Shown here piece by piece: positions 1 through 8,870 of a stretch of 64,000 nucleotides of DNA (positions are counted from its first letter, which is position 1; each line of letters begins with the position of its first letter). The notes under the pieces were generated by a model. That model worked only from the letters and a program-made list of their open reading frames with translations, was not told the origin of the DNA and did not search any database. Source of the DNA: Bin80 sp026709335. GTDB taxonomy: Bacteria > Bacteroidota > Rhodothermia > Rhodothermales > Bin80. Where the stretch lies: positions 930,001-994,000 of the forward strand of contig OZ241385.1 of assembly GCA_965200825.1 (NCBI GenBank), in the 5' to 3' direction. Both the position numbers and the translations under genes were made by a program.

Positions 1-25
1 TAATTCATTGCGAAGTTTCACTGGA

Positions 26-787
26 TTAGTAGTTATTCGGTGAATAATGAGATCCAATTACATATTCATTGGCTTTGATAAATGAACGTAGAGTCAGGTC
101 TGTACTCCCCTGCATTTCTTCGATGGTGCCAGTCCAATGCATACGTGTCTTATGTATAAAAGCTACATGATCAGCAATATTTAGAACCGAGTGCATATCA
201 TGAGTAACGACAATGCTGGTAATTTCGAGTTGATCCGCCAATCCTTTGATGAGATCATTAATGGCGTTCGAAGTTTCTGGGTCAAGGCCACTGGTCGGTT
301 CATCATAAATAATATATCGGGGCCGTAATGCAATCGCGCGTGCGAGTGCGATTCGTTTACGCATACCACCTGATAGCTCATCAGTATTTTTTGATCCAAT
401 ATTCGAGAGCTGTACGAGATCAAGGCATTTCTGTGCTTCTTGTCGAATTTCCTGATCAGTTTTATTGGTGAAGGTTCTGAGCGGGAAGGCCACGTTCTCG
501 AATGCATCCATTGAATCAAACAGCGCACCTCCTTGGAAAAGAACCCCAAATTGCCGGCGAACTTCCCGAAGCTTCCCGTAACCGATTTGGCCAATATCAA
601 TCTGATCTACCAAAATACGACCGCGATCTGGGCGAAGCAGCCCAATAAGATGCTTCATAAGTACACTTTTTCCTGAGCCGCTTTGACCGATGATTGCTTG
701 GGTACTACCTTCCTGAATTTCAAGAGAGACATCTCGAAGTACAGCACGTCCCGCAAAAGATTTATATACATTTTGTACTTGAATCAT
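26..787 (-). CDS. MlaF-type ABC transporter ATP-binding protein
   Basis: This is the ATPase of a phospholipid/organic-solvent-type (Mla/MCE) ABC transporter, acting on the cytoplasmic face of the inner membrane. The 253-residue protein shows Walker A GQSGSGKS (residues 34-41), signature LSGGM (138-142) and Walker B ending YDEPTSGLDP (161-170), all intact. The ATG at 787 is clear. It lies 38 bp downstream of the MlaE-like permease on the same strand, so the two are probably cotranscribed. An MCE-domain (MlaD) partner normally follows and may lie beyond the left window edge. Direction of lipid transport cannot be read from sequence. Confidence 0.93.
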   Translation of the reverse strand: MIQVQNVYKSFAGRAVLRDVSLEIQEGSTQAIIGQSGSGKSVLMKHLIGLLRPDRGRILVDQIDIGQIGYGKLREVRRQFGVLFQGGALFDSMDAFENVAFPLRTFTNKTDQEIRQEAQKCLDLVQLSNIGSKNTDELSGGMRKRIALARAIALRPRYIIYDEPTSGLDPETSNAINDLIKGLADQLEITSIVVTHDMHSVLNIADHVAFIHKTRMHWTGTIEEMQGSTDLTLRSFIKANEYVIGSHYSPNNY

Positions 788-825
788 ACGTTTGCAGGAA
801 GATCAGGGATCTGCAAGATGTGGCA

Positions 826-1587
826 CTACAGTAGGAGAATGGCAAGAATGAGATCCGCGATCAAGATAAGAACACAGCTCATGACTGCTGCCCGAGTCGT
901 ACTGCGACCAACTCCATCTGCTCCACCCGTGGTGAAATAGCCAATGTAACAGGAGACCGCTGTAATCAAAAATCCGAAAACAAAAGCTTTGATGAGCCCA
1001 AAGTAAGGACCGAAAAAGTCATAGTGTTCTCGTGCCCCAAGAAGAAATTCACCAGAGGATACGACGCCTGTTAATTCTGCGGCTGCAAGTCCACCCAAGA
1101 CGCCAACTAGGCAAGCAGCCACATACAAGACGGGAACCATCACGATTCCCGCCAGGACACGTGGTACGATGAGGTAGCCAATTGAATTGAGCCCCATAGC
1201 TTCCAATGCGTCAATTTGCTCTGTTACTCGCATAGTTCCCAATTCCGCGGCAATACGCGCACCAACTCGTCCGGAAAGAATGAATCCAGTCACAACTGCG
1301 GCTAATTCCATGGTTAGTGAAGGAACGACAACTGCACCAATGATTTTTGGCGGTATCAAAGGAGAGATCAACTGGTAGGCGGTTTGAACCGTTGTGACAG
1401 CTCCTGAAAATGCAGCAGCCAGTGAAACAATTGGAATGGAATCAATTCCGATCCGTACCAACTGGGTCTGAAAATTTTCACGATAAGTCCCCATTTCACG
1501 TAGCGACATAAATGCCGATGACATGAGTATGGCAAAGCGGCCAATGTTAATGAATGGCTGACTGAGATGAAGAGTGATCGGAGACAT
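826..1587 (-). CDS. MlaE-family ABC transporter permease
   Basis: Integral inner-membrane permease of the MlaE/YrbE family, partner of the ATPase just downstream. The protein is about 253 residues with several hydrophobic segments and the family-typical block near GRVGARIAAELGTMRVTEQI, followed by DALEAMG. An upstream TTG at 1617 is in frame and would add ten residues, but the ATG at 1587 is preferred because it fits family length. It is divergent from radA (start 1685), leaving under 100 bp for both promoters. The role in retrograde or anterograde phospholipid trafficking is family knowledge. Confidence 0.92.
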   Translation of the reverse strand: MSPITLHLSQPFINIGRFAILMSSAFMSLREMGTYRENFQTQLVRIGIDSIPIVSLAAAFSGAVTTVQTAYQLISPLIPPKIIGAVVVPSLTMELAAVVTGFILSGRVGARIAAELGTMRVTEQIDALEAMGLNSIGYLIVPRVLAGIVMVPVLYVAACLVGVLGGLAAAELTGVVSSGEFLLGAREHYDFFGPYFGLIKAFVFGFLITAVSCYIGYFTTGGADGVGRSTTRAAVMSCVLILIADLILAILLL

Positions 1588-1684
1588 AACGATGTTAGAA
1601 TCTGTATAGTTAATCAATTTTAGCCGCTCTTGTTTCTATTCTTACGATTCAAAGCCTATATTACGTGGTTACGATTTTGTAGTC

Positions 1685-3028
1685 ATGGCAAAAGCCAGAA
1701 CACGATTCTATTGCCAGGAATGCGGTTATTCCTCACCAAAATGGCTGGGAAAATGCCCGGGATGTAATTTTTGGGATACTATGGTGGAAGAAAAGGGGGC
1801 AAATCGCCGCCATATCATCACTCCGGCATCGATCCCGCAGCCTATCGATGAGGTGGAGATTGGGGAGATGCCACGAATCGTAACAGGCTCACTAGAACTG
1901 GATCGTCTGATGGGAGGGGGGATTATGCGGGGCTCCATCATTTTGGTAGCAGGAGATCCAGGCATCGGGAAGTCTACACTTATGACAGAACTCGGACGTT
2001 ATCTAGATCCACTCACAGTTTTGTATGTGTCGGGAGAAGAGTCTGCAAGACAGGTAAAACTTCGTGCTCAGCGCCTTGATGCTGCCAGTAGTAATGTCCT
2101 TCTTTTAGCCGAAACGAATACGGAGGCAATCCTTGGAGCAATTGAAGACTCTGTACCTGATGTAATTGTGATCGACTCAATTCAGACACTTTTTGACCCA
2201 AATGTCTCAAGCGCTCCCGGGAGTATTACACAAATTCGTGAGAGTGCCGCAGCTCTGATGCGGATCACAAAACAGATGAATGCCGCAACTTTTTTGATTG
2301 GGCATGTCACCCGATCTGGATCTATCGCCGGTCCGCGGGTACTTGAACACCTGGTGGATACGGTGCTCTATTTTGAGGGGGATCGTAATCACGGATACCG
2401 GATCTTGCGTGCAGTAAAGAACCGATTTGGATCAACCAATGAAATCGGAGTTTTTGAAATGAGTAGTACTGGACTGAAAGAAGTATCTAATCCGAGTGAA
2501 ATTTTTCTGTCTGAACGGCAATATGGGGCAACGGGATCCTGTGTCATTTGCGCCATGGAAGGTACCCGCCCTCTATTGATTGAGGTTCAGGCATTGGTAT
2601 CCAGAACATCTTATGGTACCCCTCAGCGTGCATCGACCGGATTTGATCCTAAACGGCTACAGCTGTTATTGGCAGTCTTAGAAAAACGTGAGGGACTCGG
2701 ACTCGGAGGCCATGATGTTTTCTTGAATGTTGCTGGGGGTATGCGTGCAGAAGAGCCGGCCGCGGACTTGGGTGTTGCAATTGCAATTGCCTCTTCCCTG
2801 CATGATATATCTGCTGACCAATGTGGTGTTTTGATTGGAGAAGTTGGATTAGGGGGAGAAGTAAGAGGAGTGAGCCGGCTTGAACTACGCCTCAAAGAAT
2901 GTGAAAAACTTGGCTTTGAATCTGCTGTAGTGCCTGCTCGAAATCTTCAGGGATTTATTCCGCCACACAATATTCGTGTAGCAGGGGTTCAAACAGTCAG
3001 CGAAGTGCTTGAGCTTCTTCTGAGTTGA
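1685..3028 (+). CDS. radA: DNA repair protein RadA
   Basis: RadA is a RecA-like ATPase that promotes branch migration during recombinational repair. The 447-residue protein has, in order, a C4 zinc finger (Cys10, 13, 24, 27), a Walker A motif GDPGIGKST (90-98), Walker B VIVIDS (160-165), the RadA-specific KNRFG motif (245-249) and a C-terminal Lon-protease-like domain from about residue 280. All hallmarks are intact and length is normal. It is followed after 56 bp by the sigma factor gene, which may be separately regulated. Confidence 0.97.
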   Translation: MAKARTRFYCQECGYSSPKWLGKCPGCNFWDTMVEEKGANRRHIITPASIPQPIDEVEIGEMPRIVTGSLELDRLMGGGIMRGSIILVAGDPGIGKSTLMTELGRYLDPLTVLYVSGEESARQVKLRAQRLDAASSNVLLLAETNTEAILGAIEDSVPDVIVIDSIQTLFDPNVSSAPGSITQIRESAAALMRITKQMNAATFLIGHVTRSGSIAGPRVLEHLVDTVLYFEGDRNHGYRILRAVKNRFGSTNEIGVFEMSSTGLKEVSNPSEIFLSERQYGATGSCVICAMEGTRPLLIEVQALVSRTSYGTPQRASTGFDPKRLQLLLAVLEKREGLGLGGHDVFLNVAGGMRAEEPAADLGVAIAIASSLHDISADQCGVLIGEVGLGGEVRGVSRLELRLKECEKLGFESAVVPARNLQGFIPPHNIRVAGVQTVSEVLELLLS

Positions 3029-3084
3029 TCGTTGCAATAATTCAAAGTATTTGTGCGTTAATTGGCACGAGTGACTTTGGTAAT

Positions 3085-3720
3085 ATGTGCACATCCCATT
3101 CTGACGACCAGCTATTAGCCGCTTATGCCGAGCGGGGGGACCAATTTGCTTTTCAGCAATTGGTTCATCGTCACAAGGATCGTGTCTATGGTTTTATTCT
3201 GGGGATGGTTCATGATGCCGAGTTGGCAAATGATCTATTTCAGGATACCTTTTTGAAGGTCATTGATGTCATGCACCGCCGCCGGGGTGGCTACACCCCG
3301 CAAGGTCGATTTCTGGGGTGGGTCTTGATGATTGCTCGTAATGTAGTGTACGATCATAAGCGAAGTCGCAATAAGTGGAAGGATGTCGCAAATAGTGATG
3401 AAGAATACTGGGATCGACTTCCTGACAATGCAGAATCCCCCGACGAAGAACTTTATTCAAAACAGAGAAGTCAATGGTTGAATGCCTGCATTGAATCGTT
3501 GCCGCCTTCCCAGAGGGAGGTGGTATTGTTGCGACAGGATGCAGGGTTAACATTCCGAGAAATTGCGGAGATCACAGGGGTATCGATTAACACTTCATTG
3601 GGGCGAATGAGGTATGCTCTGATTAATCTGAAGAAAATGATGGATAAACAATCACGGCAGTATGCCCCCCAAGCTCAACAGATTGGGGATCAAAAAATGC
3701 CTGCAAGAACACATGCCTAA
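3085..3720 (+). CDS. ECF-type RNA polymerase sigma factor
   Basis: A 211-residue group 4 (ECF) sigma-70 factor. Region 2 spans roughly residues 22-95, with the typical DLFQDTFLKV core-binding/-10 block, and region 4 spans about 135-185 with the helix-turn-helix LTFREIAEITGVSINT. A TTG at 3025 overlapping the radA stop is in frame, but the ATG at 3085 gives the normal ECF start and is preferred. Its stop overlaps the start of the next gene (membrane anti-sigma-like protein) by 8 bp, implying translational coupling. It probably controls this operon and other envelope genes; the target promoters are not identified. Confidence 0.92.
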   Translation: MCTSHSDDQLLAAYAERGDQFAFQQLVHRHKDRVYGFILGMVHDAELANDLFQDTFLKVIDVMHRRRGGYTPQGRFLGWVLMIARNVVYDHKRSRNKWKDVANSDEEYWDRLPDNAESPDEELYSKQRSQWLNACIESLPPSQREVVLLRQDAGLTFREIAEITGVSINTSLGRMRYALINLKKMMDKQSRQYAPQAQQIGDQKMPARTHA

Positions 3721-4285
3721 AAAAAATAAAATTCATACGGACGAAAAACTTCTTCTCATCCAGCATATTTATGGAGAACAGGTAAATGAAAATGAGTTGG
3801 GTGAGATTCTTTTGGTTCCCGAGAATCGGAAGGAATATGAAATATTGAAAAATGTGAAAGAAAAGTTGGAGAGTTCGTCTCTGCGTAAGCATACCTCTGT
3901 ATCGGAGGAAGTCATAAAGCAAATCTTTTTGGCTGCTCGCCCCCAATCGCCACGTTATTGGTCCGGAATGACTCGTCGCCCAAGGCGACTTGTTCTACTG
4001 ACCGGGATGGGAGCAGTCACCGCATGTGTACTTTTTATTTTATTTTCCAATAGGCCTCAGAGTGAGACCCCACGTCCAGAAATCAACCAGATATCTGATA
4101 CAATAGAGTTGCAATGGGATGACACACAAGACCGTATAGAAATGCAACAGGCACTCAGTATCGTCCGTCAGCGAATCAATCCAGATTTATGGGATGAATC
4201 CGAAGTCATGAAGTTGGATTCGCTTCCAGATGTTTTAACCAACACTCGCCGTGGTTTTGAAACTGCCAGTAACACTCCTCAATAA
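3713..4285 (+). CDS. Putative membrane anti-sigma factor
   Basis: A 190-residue single-pass membrane protein with no family I can name. The cytoplasmic N-terminal part (1-92) is charged and helical, one transmembrane segment lies at about 93-112, and the C-terminal 75 residues are predicted periplasmic. The ATG at 3713 overlaps the sigma-factor stop, a layout typical of sigma/anti-sigma pairs; function is inferred from this position and topology. No zinc-binding HxxxCxxC motif is visible, so it is not a classical ZAS anti-sigma. Two secreted proteins follow in the same direction. Confidence 0.6.
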   Translation: MPKKNKIHTDEKLLLIQHIYGEQVNENELGEILLVPENRKEYEILKNVKEKLESSSLRKHTSVSEEVIKQIFLAARPQSPRYWSGMTRRPRRLVLLTGMGAVTACVLFILFSNRPQSETPRPEINQISDTIELQWDDTQDRIEMQQALSIVRQRINPDLWDESEVMKLDSLPDVLTNTRRGFETASNTPQ

Positions 4286-4300
4286 TCAATAATCAGTTCC

Positions 4301-5233
4301 ATGATGAAACAGATATTACCCATTTGTAACCTAATCTTGTTCATTGCATTTTTCGCCAGCAATGTTCACTCTCAATCCATTCTTTTTCAAAGTGACGGAG
4401 GCGAACTGAGTGTGAATGGGAATGTCATTGCTCTCGACGCCTTACCGAAAGATCTGGAATTTGGGGAGATAGATTTTAGTTTACAGGCCATTAGTACTTT
4501 TCCAATGCGAGTTGAAATCAATGGAAAGTCCTATGAAATTTGGGAAGATCGAATTATTGCGGCGAGCGAAGCGGGGAATGTGCATTACAGGCTATCCATC
4601 GGTGCAGATGGCTCCTTTGTATCAGTAGAGTCAACAGGTGTTCTTGACTTCTATGGTATTGAGAACATACTATCTCGGCAAAATGGAGCCGTAATCTCTC
4701 CTGGAATGCAGATCTGGGATTCACTCGAGTATGTGGCCAATTTACTTGCCCCAAGCCCTCCACCCCCCCCGACCCCTCTAAACCCTCCACCCCCCCCAAC
4801 CCCTCCAAACCTCCTAGGGGCGGCACGCAAGTTTCAAGATTTCGCTCTTTTTATACCTCAAAATATGGCTGCGTTACAACGGGGAGCAACAAAAATGCTA
4901 CAATTTTCAAGTTATTTAACAAATGTCAGGGATGCGAGTGGAGAGTTATATGAATTACTTAGACATGAATGGAGGAAAGAAGCGGAGGCAATGGAGATGG
5001 CCAGAAAAGTTCGGATGATGCAACCAGGAGCCGAATACAATGCAGCGATTGACGAGTTAGAGGAAAAGCTTACAGAAATATTTGTCATGAAACAGAAGAA
5101 TCGGCGTATGGAGATTGAGCATCTGAAAGCGGAGCTGGAGGGAATGGAAGAGAGGTTAAAGGAACGACAGCGGGTCATGAGCCGTCTAATAGATGCGCGC
5201 TTGGATGAGCTCCTCTTGGATGCTAGACAATAA
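4301..5233 (+). CDS. Secreted protein with proline-rich repeat and coiled coil
   Basis: Unrecognised 310-residue exported protein. Residues 1-24 form a signal peptide. A region of about 125 residues follows, then a proline-rich linker (about 151-172) made of a duplicated nine-residue unit PPPPPTPLN/PPPPPTPPN. The C-terminus (about 225-305) is a highly charged coiled coil rich in Glu, Lys and Arg. The last 50 residues resemble the end of the next protein (EMEQKRSELEERSKVM there, AELEGMEERLKERQRVM here). It sits 15 bp after the anti-sigma-like gene, so it is probably part of the sigma operon and acts in the periplasm or at the envelope. Confidence 0.75.
   Translation: MMKQILPICNLILFIAFFASNVHSQSILFQSDGGELSVNGNVIALDALPKDLEFGEIDFSLQAISTFPMRVEINGKSYEIWEDRIIAASEAGNVHYRLSIGADGSFVSVESTGVLDFYGIENILSRQNGAVISPGMQIWDSLEYVANLLAPSPPPPPTPLNPPPPPTPPNLLGAARKFQDFALFIPQNMAALQRGATKMLQFSSYLTNVRDASGELYELLRHEWRKEAEAMEMARKVRMMQPGAEYNAAIDELEEKLTEIFVMKQKNRRMEIEHLKAELEGMEERLKERQRVMSRLIDARLDELLLDARQ
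4756..4809 (+). repeat. 27-bp tandem repeat encoding a Pro-rich linker
   Basis: Two direct copies of a 27-bp unit lie at 4756-4782 and 4783-4809, each containing CCCTCCACCCCCCCC. They differ at only two positions (G/A and T/C). The unit is nine codons long, so copy-number change would keep frame, while slippage in either C8 tract would shift it. The minus strand carries more than four runs of three or more Gs and could fold as a G-quadruplex. Confidence 0.9.
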
Positions 5234-5288
5234 ATAGATTTCAAACAATCACTGTTCGTTTACTCTGTCACATCAATTCCATACAATC

Positions 5289-5972
5289 ATGAAATATCGA
5301 TTAGTAGTCACGTTCACAGCATTGGCAGTCACTATATTTTTCTCCCATATTTTGGTTGCTCAGCATGATTCACTTGAAGTGAATTATGAAGTGGATTTCA
5401 GTTTAGAGGGAGATACCTTAATCATAAAGGAAGATACTTTAATCATAACCTATCCGGGGTACGGAGATTGGAGGAATGAGGAGAGGCACATGAATATAGA
5501 GCGTGAGATCATAGTCAAGCCCGACATGGATTCGATGATCGTTATGGATTTGAGGCAGCATCCTCGGATGAAAATTCGTGTTCGCAGTCATGAAGAGCGG
5601 AAGATCCCAAGATTACTTCGGGACAGATCAAGGAATCATGGACATGACGGACATAGGAAGGGACATCGTATAGTCACGGTTCATGGAGATTCACAGGAAT
5701 TACGCAAAATGGAATCAGAGGCACGAAAATTGGCACGGGAAGTACGCCGAGCTGATGAAGATTCTTATGATGAGAAAAAAGCAATGCTTAGAGCGCAACT
5801 GGAGAAAATATTTGACTATAAGCAGGCTATGAAGATCAAGGAAATGGAACAAAAACGTAGCGAACTGGAAGAGCGGAGTAAAGTTATGCAGGAGCGTCAG
5901 AAAAACAGGGAAGCGATTATTGGAGATCGGGTAAATCAGCTTCTTGGTCGGGGATCATTGTATCGCTGGTAA
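5289..5972 (+). CDS. Secreted coiled-coil protein, paralogue of upstream gene
   Basis: Unrecognised 227-residue exported protein. A signal peptide covers about residues 1-24, a beta-rich segment follows, then a basic His/Arg/Gly-rich patch (about 105-130) and a long charged helix (140-215). The C-terminal helix shares its heptad-like pattern and ending with the gene at 4301, suggesting duplication of that domain. It lies 55 bp downstream in the same direction. Together with the sigma and anti-sigma genes it may form an envelope-sensing module; that role is inferred from context only. Confidence 0.72.
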   Translation: MKYRLVVTFTALAVTIFFSHILVAQHDSLEVNYEVDFSLEGDTLIIKEDTLIITYPGYGDWRNEERHMNIEREIIVKPDMDSMIVMDLRQHPRMKIRVRSHEERKIPRLLRDRSRNHGHDGHRKGHRIVTVHGDSQELRKMESEARKLAREVRRADEDSYDEKKAMLRAQLEKIFDYKQAMKIKEMEQKRSELEERSKVMQERQKNREAIIGDRVNQLLGRGSLYRW

Positions 5973-6138
5973 TAGGATCAATGAATCCTGAATTGGATTA
6001 AATTTCGCAAAAGAGGGCGCTTCAAGTAGGGTTTTACAGGGATGGAAATTTTATATGCTGAAATAGATGCATAGATTTGATCAGTTTATTATGCAGTATC
6101 CGGTATTTATCCCTGCTTGATCCAGTCAAATACCAATC

Positions 6139-6666
6139 ATGAGACCTGTTCAAGTACTCAGATCCGCAATTCGCACGGTCCCAAACTTCCCCAAACCGGG
6201 AATTCAATTCAAGGATATTACTCCTATCCTCTCTGATATTGATCTCTTAAAGTTGGCAGTTGAGCAACTGGCTCTCCCATTCAAAGAGAAAAGAATTACC
6301 AAGGTAATTGGCGTTGAATCAAGAGGCTTTATTATGGCGCCTATGATTGCACTTGAATTAGGAGCCAGTTTCATTCCTGTTCGTAAGGAGGGGAAGCTTC
6401 CGCGTCAGACACGCAGTGTCTCATATGATCTGGAATATGGCTCTGCAACAGTTGAAATGCATATAGATTCTGTGTGCTCGAATGATCGAATCTTGATTCA
6501 TGACGATGTACTTGCTACTGGTGGCACTGCTGCTGCTGTAGAGGAATTAATTGAGCGGAGCGGCGGGAAAATTATCGGGCTATCGTTTTTGATTGAACTC
6601 TCCGAGTTGAATGGTCGAGCAAAGTTGAAACACAAGGATAAGGCGTGCTCAGTGGTGATGGTTTAA
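6139..6666 (+). CDS. apt: Adenine phosphoribosyltransferase
   Basis: Converts adenine and PRPP to AMP in cytoplasmic purine salvage. The 175-residue length is typical. The N-terminal RTVPNFPKPGIQFKDITPIL (12-31) and the PRPP-binding loop ILIHDDVLATGGT (118-130) are intact. The ATG at 6139 is the only sensible start. It lies 166 bp after the coiled-coil protein gene and is likely independently transcribed. Confidence 0.97.
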   Translation: MRPVQVLRSAIRTVPNFPKPGIQFKDITPILSDIDLLKLAVEQLALPFKEKRITKVIGVESRGFIMAPMIALELGASFIPVRKEGKLPRQTRSVSYDLEYGSATVEMHIDSVCSNDRILIHDDVLATGGTAAAVEELIERSGGKIIGLSFLIELSELNGRAKLKHKDKACSVVMV

Positions 6667-6831
6667 GTTCTCGGACTTTGTCCGGGTTTATACGGGGAAA
6701 ATAAAGGAGATCATCGATTATCTGATTGCAATGCAGTCAACGAATCGGTAGGGGCGGGTTGCAGTCTATCTATTTTAGCCAATGCTGCAACCGAACGTGA
6801 ACTTGACCGGCGAAACTCAGCAGCTTGATTC

Positions 6832-6849
6832 ATCCCCAAGTGTGGGGAT
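6832..6849. repeat. 7-bp perfect inverted repeat (hairpin)
   Basis: ATCCCCA at 6832-6838 pairs perfectly with TGGGGAT at 6843-6849 around the loop AGTG. No T-run follows, so it is not a classical intrinsic terminator. It sits in the gap between apt and the broken AlbA-type gene (6667-6943), where I find no coding sequence. Confidence 0.5.
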
Positions 6850-6943
6850 AGACACCCAACCATCATTTGGGGAGTTCAAGAACCTTGTATTGTATCTCGA
6901 GTCTTACTACAAGCTTGATAACCTTCGGATAATTTAGTTAGAG

Positions 6944-7905
6944 ATGAAGAATGGAGTGAATGTGAAATACACCGATGCAGAGATTCGTCATCGCTTGGTA
7001 ATTGGTGAGGATCAGCGCTGGGGATTTAAGCAGATCCAATTTAAGGGGAATCGGCCAGACAGCCCCAAGCGTGCGGATCTTGCTGATGAAATTATCGCTT
7101 TTTCAAATGCAAATGGCGGCGTACTTCTTTGTGGAATTTTCGATGATGGCCAACTTCAAGGAATGTCACCAGAACAGTTGGTCACACTTAATCGTGCGAT
7201 AGTCGAAGTATGTAGCGATTCCGTAGAACCATCCATACGAGTTCAGATTCATCATCGAATTCTTGATGAAAAAGTCTATATGCTCATAGAAACCCCCGAA
7301 GGACATTCTGTCCATGAGCGTTCTGGTCGCGCATTCATTCGAGTCGGTGGAAGCAAACGTCAGCTTAGCGGAGGTTACTGTAACTATTCACTCCGGTACT
7401 GAACCTATCCCAGGAGTTGATGTTGTGGTATTATTTTCCAATAAAACCTGGAAGCGTACAACTACTGACGAAGCTGGCGAAGCAGAGTTTGATCTACATT
7501 CTACCCATTTACCCATGACCGTCTTTGCCGCAGCCCCTGGGTATGGTGCCGGAATGGTAGATGAGTGGATTCCTCGCCAAGGAGGGGTATTGATGGAACT
7601 GACTCCTACTGAAACTGGTGGTTCGGTGATTTTCCCAGATTCTAATGGGCGAATTCCCGGGTTATATGGTCAATTAAACCCGAAACGAGACAGTCACGAT
7701 CGAACATATCTTTACGCTCAGAATATTGCAATTGAAGGTGGGGGCAGCAGCCAGTTTTTTCCGATTTGGTAAGCAGTTAAGCCTTGTGGGTTCTTATGGT
7801 GTTGAAATGTCAGTGGCCATATCAAACATTATCGAACAGGTGGCGCTGATTGAATACACGAGAATTGAAAAAAGCTATCAAGAAAACCTCTTGCAAAACC
7901 CCTGA
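6944..7905 (+). pseudogene. Broken AlbA_2/Schlafen-type regulator gene
   Basis: The first 152-codon frame (6944-7402) carries an AlbA_2 (Schlafen-like) DNA-binding domain: FKQIQFKGN, then DEIIAFSNANGGVLLCGI, then HERSGRAFIRVGGSKRQLS. The frame ends abruptly. A second frame (usable from about 7340 to 7772) reads a carboxypeptidase-regulatory-like beta domain, including the segment VTVTIHSGTEPIPGVDV. After a T6 run at 7755-7760 the same protein appears to continue in a third frame (FRFGKQLSLVGSYGVEM) to a stop at 7903-7905. Two frame changes, and probably loss of the middle of the protein, indicate a decayed gene. Sequencing error could explain one shift but less easily both. Confidence 0.7.
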
Positions 7906-8056
7906 AATTGAGCATAAACATTGCTCTGAGAGAGCTTTTCAGACATCATGGCGGAGAATTCTATTGAGAAAATTTCCAAATAGAGCAATCAAAAGGGGAC
8001 GTGCTCTCGTATACATGTGGTGTGTCATATGAGGACCAATCAATAAAACAGAGAAC

Positions 8057-8869
8057 ATGGATCTTGGACTTGAAGGAAAATCAGCGTTTGTCGCGGGTGC
8101 CAGTAGTGGCTTGGGATTCGCTGCTGCCGCTGCATTGGCAGCCGAAGGCTGTAATATAACTATCTGTTCTCGCGATCAGACGAGAATTAATGATGCAGCA
8201 GAGTCATTAATAAAAAATCATCATGTTGACGTAAGAAAAATTTTTCCAACAGTTTGCGATGTTACTCAGAAGTCGCAAGTCCAGCGTGCCATTCAAGAAT
8301 CTGTTGAAAAATTTGGACATCTGCATATTCTACTGGCGAATGCGGGCGGGCCCAAGACTGGACTCATAGATGACTTTAGTGAACAAGACTGGAGAGATGG
8401 TATTGAGCTTAATTTGATCAGCACGATTAATCTATGTCGATACACTCTTCCACATCTGCGCAGAGCTGCACAACTGGATGGGCATGCCCGAATATTGATC
8501 CTCACCTCAATTGCGGCAAAGCAACCCATTGGTTCATTGTATCTATCGAATACATCCAGAGCCGGGGTACAGGGTTTTGCAAAAACATTGTCCGAAGAAG
8601 TCGGGAAAGATGGGATTACCGTTAACACGCTTCTACCAGGTTTCACTCGCACTGAACGATTGCAGCATTTGGTAGAATATCTGGTTGACCATGAAGGAAA
8701 AACAAAAGATGAGGTTGAGGTGGGGTGGGCATCGCAGGCTTCCCTGAAGCGTCTTGGAGAACCATGGGAATTTGCTGCTGCCGCTACATTTCTGGCCAGC
8801 AAACAGGCTGGGTTTATAACAGGTGTAGCATTGCCCATCGATGGTGGATACTCCAAACATATACTGTGA
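8057..8869 (+). CDS. SDR-family oxidoreductase with atypical active site
   Basis: A 270-residue short-chain dehydrogenase/reductase. The NAD(P)-binding GASSGLG (14-20) and NAGG (95-98) motifs and the catalytic Ser (S151) are present. The usual YxxxK is replaced by YLSNT (162-166), so the lysine is missing; a subgroup of SDRs with SNxxR in this place exists. The C-terminal ITGVALPIDGGY is typical. Substrate is unknown. It stops one base before the ATG of mnmA, so the two genes are cotranscribed. Confidence 0.88.
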   Translation: MDLGLEGKSAFVAGASSGLGFAAAAALAAEGCNITICSRDQTRINDAAESLIKNHHVDVRKIFPTVCDVTQKSQVQRAIQESVEKFGHLHILLANAGGPKTGLIDDFSEQDWRDGIELNLISTINLCRYTLPHLRRAAQLDGHARILILTSIAAKQPIGSLYLSNTSRAGVQGFAKTLSEEVGKDGITVNTLLPGFTRTERLQHLVEYLVDHEGKTKDEVEVGWASQASLKRLGEPWEFAAAATFLASKQAGFITGVALPIDGGYSKHIL

Positions 8870-8870
8870 G

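Noticed and set aside
3025..3084. TTG start for the sigma factor overlapping the radA stop
   Set aside because: The extra 20 residues do not fit the ECF family start, and the ATG at 3085 is correctly placed.
7850..8032. 60-codon frame between the broken AlbA-type gene and the SDR gene
   Set aside because: Composition is not protein-like, and it overlaps the tail of the degenerate gene, whose frame runs to 7905.
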